Assembly (NCBI GenBank): GCA_905181965.1
Contig: CAJIZY010000002.1
Location: forward strand, 62,001-126,000
Direction: 5' to 3'
Origin: Akkermansiaceae bacterium
GTDB lineage: Bacteria > Verrucomicrobiota > Verrucomicrobiia > Verrucomicrobiales > Akkermansiaceae
DNA length: 64,000 bases
Both the position numbers and the translations under genes were made by a program. The notes below the pieces were generated by a model. The model ran no database searches. It saw only the letters and a program-made list of their open reading frames with translations, and had not been told where the DNA came from. Positions 62,901 through 64,000 of this stretch are shown here, piece by piece. How positions within the stretch are numbered: position 1 is the stretch's first letter; each line of letters opens with the position of its first letter.

Positions 62901-63561
62901 CCAGCTTAATATCAATACCAGCAACTCCTCCATTAACACCAATATTGTTAAGGTTCCACTGATAGGCCCCATCTTCACGAGGATTATCGATGGTATCGTA
63001 AAAGGGATCACTTGGGATCGCCCGCTTGAACCTCTTCTTTGAGAAAACAGGCTCTGCTGAAACTACCTCTGGGTCGGCAGCAACCCGAGCGAGCTGTGCA
63101 AGCACTTTACCCGCGGACTCCTCTTCACAAATCGCAAGATTAGAACCTTCCCGAACCAACTCCATTGAGTGAATGCCACAACGCTCCTGCACTTCTTGTA
63201 AGCTTGCGCCATTTGCGAGCTTCACGACGTAATGATTACGGAGGATTCGTCGCGCATTCGGATTACGCTGCTCCCCATTAGGATAGAAAACCAAATACTT
63301 TTCGCCGCCAGGCTCAGAGGCCTGAGATATGATGGCGGAGATTGATCCAGCAGCAACCGGAGAAATCTTAAGTCGTCCCGACTCATCAAGGTGGCAAAGC
63401 TCGTAAGTGCAAAGGGTAAGATTGTTGATCAATCCGCCTTGTGAAAATTGGCGACTACCAGACGAGCTTGCTTGCCCGCTAACGATAGAGGCCGCGGAAT
63501 CACCAAACGAGCTGCCGGACAGCGCGATGAGTGTGAGGAAGGTCATTGATGACTTTTTCAT
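59926..63561 (-). CDS. Kexin/furin-like S8 protease with P domain
   Basis: 1211 residues, signal peptide (MKKSSMTFLTLIALSGSSFG) and a propeptide (residues 90-180, ending RFKRAIPSD). Catalytic triad: Asp238 in GVIDDGLSIDH, His276 in LTHGTSVGSL, Ser472 in GGTSASAALVSG. The S8B (kexin) features include NSSWGPDD and a P domain about residues 560-690 (GTWLVRVTDRISGNEAIL). The oxyanion position reads AAGDGGEIED: Asp where furin and kexin have Asn, as in vertebrate PC2. An Ig-like domain, a MAM-like pair and a DADGDGYSNHQEYAFGG loop follow. Extracellular processing protease. Confidence 0.9.
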   Translation of the reverse strand: MKKSSMTFLTLIALSGSSFGDSAASIVSGQASSSGSRQFSQGGLINNLTLCTYELCHLDESGRLKISPVAAGSISAIISQASEPGGEKYLVFYPNGEQRNPNARRILRNHYVVKLANGASLQEVQERCGIHSMELVREGSNLAICEEESAGKVLAQLARVAADPEVVSAEPVFSKKRFKRAIPSDPFYDTIDNPREDGAYQWNLNNIGVNGGVAGIDIKLEGALDRATGQGVTVGVIDDGLSIDHADLAANATGPHLNLLEGDPADPTTFDAALTHGTSVGSLIAAAFNNNEGISGVAPNATLSGIRLLGPDGLTDDVTEAASLSFENDTIDVYNSSWGPDDATLDLEQPGPLTLAALEDGILFGRSRPSTPGNPNPVGLGNIFVWAAGDGGEIEDNSNYDGYANSKYTIAVGSIDDAGQRALYSEKGANLVVVAPSDGGAQSLLAASYGLDVDEDDNPIRTTEYISDFGGTSASAALVSGVAAMMLEENDDLTWRDVQDILIRTAFKIDGENAEWVTNAAGIDFNHSYGAGLVDAAAAVTESFRVNSANDFLGEVVQHSRSAFFSSDSEGTAEEPTGVIPDNTGQSLLASFDMTQGSDGTPFENLRVEHVEFNATIITPNRADLEVVLISPNGTQSILAETNADHEEDSIFFWNFMTVRNWGEGSAGTWLVRVTDRISGNEAILNNATLTINGSADPDAPVKQVPLLTSARVIDTDQGGVVDYTLETSGAIAIQVGNLPPGLVYDANDQTISGTPTEPGLYTISVVLTDAEGTQAEFPINVVVRPTSVALGDAIGLSGIPAVFEGDLPWDFEFTDTNDGNVPEPLSARSAVGLADNQSSAFGFDGLAQGVLLFDWKTSSEEGADRLWVNLGGEVPQVWDAFISGERAWGRSAILLPEERNNVRWIYNKNGAETEGEDRGLVDNVELMTTEKFMEEVKRAGNIEGFDFEFDSRALFLPTNLDGISPPSEGGAPSALVTPAIGNGQTASMSGWVTGPGTFDFIAVNLAEPADVLEFLVDGVVLATGPGVGSGDGLVNFFNSGAAGVIPPGRHRVQLRFRKDFTGADAAIRASTGLPFDGALNCAGFTPTTLAATGPADGWSGNTYLLADADGDGYSNHQEYAFGGDVLVADIPSYLPQLVVDGELSYIEYGIDPSRPDLNYTAQQSTDLENWQPVELSNLHRLEGDYEVYRVPVIAAQGRRHLYYRVLASAK

Positions 63562-63609
63562 AGAAAATCGAGGTGGAAAATTAAGGTGATGGGTTAGAGC
63601 AATTAGGAT

Positions 63610-64000
63610 TTAGTTCTGCTCGAACTGAACACGAAGGAAGCAAGGGTTTACATTATATGCCGCACGACTTAGCACGCTGATTCGATCGTCATTGTTAAAT
63701 ACAATGAACCAGTTTGGGTCGCCCTGCTCAATCGTGACCCAATTTTCCTGATCTGAGGAATATTGCATAACATAGTCTAAGCGGGATCCAACACCCGGGC
63801 GTTTAGCTACTTCCAAATAGCACTGATCGTTTCCGATAAGCACTGGGGTTGGATTAGGAATCGAGGCTGGGTCCGTTGGGCTGGTTTGAAGCCCAAACTC
63901 TTCCAAGTTGGTGTATCCATCACCGTCAAAATCAGCATCGGGTTCAAGCAATTCATCAGGAGTTCCGGGAGAAAAACCTTCAGTCACGAAACCAGAGTAA
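63610..64000 (-). CDS. C-terminal part of a secreted Ca-loop protein, 5' end outside the window
   Basis: Open at the right edge; 130 codons visible. It has a thrombospondin-3-like loop (DADFDGDGYTNLEEFGLQTS) and a beta-rich end (LDYVMQYSSDQENWVTIEQ) very like the end of the adjacent kexin-like protein, suggesting a shared C-terminal module. It lies 48 bases upstream of the protease gene on the same strand, so the two may be one transcription unit. Upstream domains cannot be seen. Confidence 0.7.
   Translation of the reverse strand, partial: YSGFVTEGFSPGTPDELLEPDADFDGDGYTNLEEFGLQTSPTDPASIPNPTPVLIGNDQCYLEVAKRPGVGSRLDYVMQYSSDQENWVTIEQGDPNWFIVFNNDDRISVLSRAAYNVNPCFLRVQFEQN

Overview
The window looks like a chromosomal segment of a Verrucomicrobiota bacterium, probably a free-living aquatic member of the Verrucomicrobiae. 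Pointers are a PEP-CTERM anchor at the left edge, very large secreted proteins of the CotH/lamin-tail, FG-GAP/UnbV and kexin-like types, an L,L-diaminopimelate aminotransferase, outer-membrane assembly lipoproteins (BamD- and LptE-like) and an IlvA/LysS/GyrBA housekeeping set. The phylum call is inference from gene content; the 16S gene here could settle it.

Layout. 0-13.4 kb: giant secreted proteins (PEP-CTERM end, FG-GAP/UnbV lipoprotein, a CotH-kinase/lamin-tail protein with an Asp-Pro repeat, and an FG-GAP/UnbV protein ending in a thioredoxin-like domain). 13.4-19.7 kb: a complete rRNA operon on the minus strand, in the order 16S-tRNA-Ala-tRNA-Ile-23S-5S. 19.7-37.3 kb: mostly housekeeping (beta-CASP nuclease, ilvA, lysS, PQQ-like protein, M48 protease, pgsA-nagA, 5'-nucleotidase-TerC, nucleotide-sugar genes, yqgF). 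37.4-42.8 kb: an accessory run of seven small secreted or membrane proteins on the minus strand. 42.9-52 kb: trpC, lipA, a mauE-pyrF-dapL run, a bamD-lptE-rsmI-S4 run, tRNA-Met and gapA. 52-64 kb: a damaged secreted gene, rnd-zinc ribbon-gyrB-gyrA, then a kexin-like protease with a partial partner gene upstream.

The most striking property is the number of interrupted genes. gyrB lacks one base, gyrA is shifted near codon 100, rnd carries one extra base that hides its C-terminal 56 codons, an FG-GAP gene has an in-frame TGA, a small two-helix gene coupled to yqgF has an in-frame TAA, a haem-motif gene is broken in at least four places, and the CotH gene has a dense cluster of frame changes. 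GyrA and GyrB are essential, so at least part of this is more likely consensus error (long-read or metagenome assembly) than real decay. The multiply broken secreted genes could be either.

I found no CRISPR array, phage, transposon or obvious defence system. The window is largely ordinary; the candidates for something unusual are the UnbV-thioredoxin fusion, the PC2-like oxyanion residue of the kexin homologue, the Ala-Ile tRNA order and the long-range 23S processing stems.
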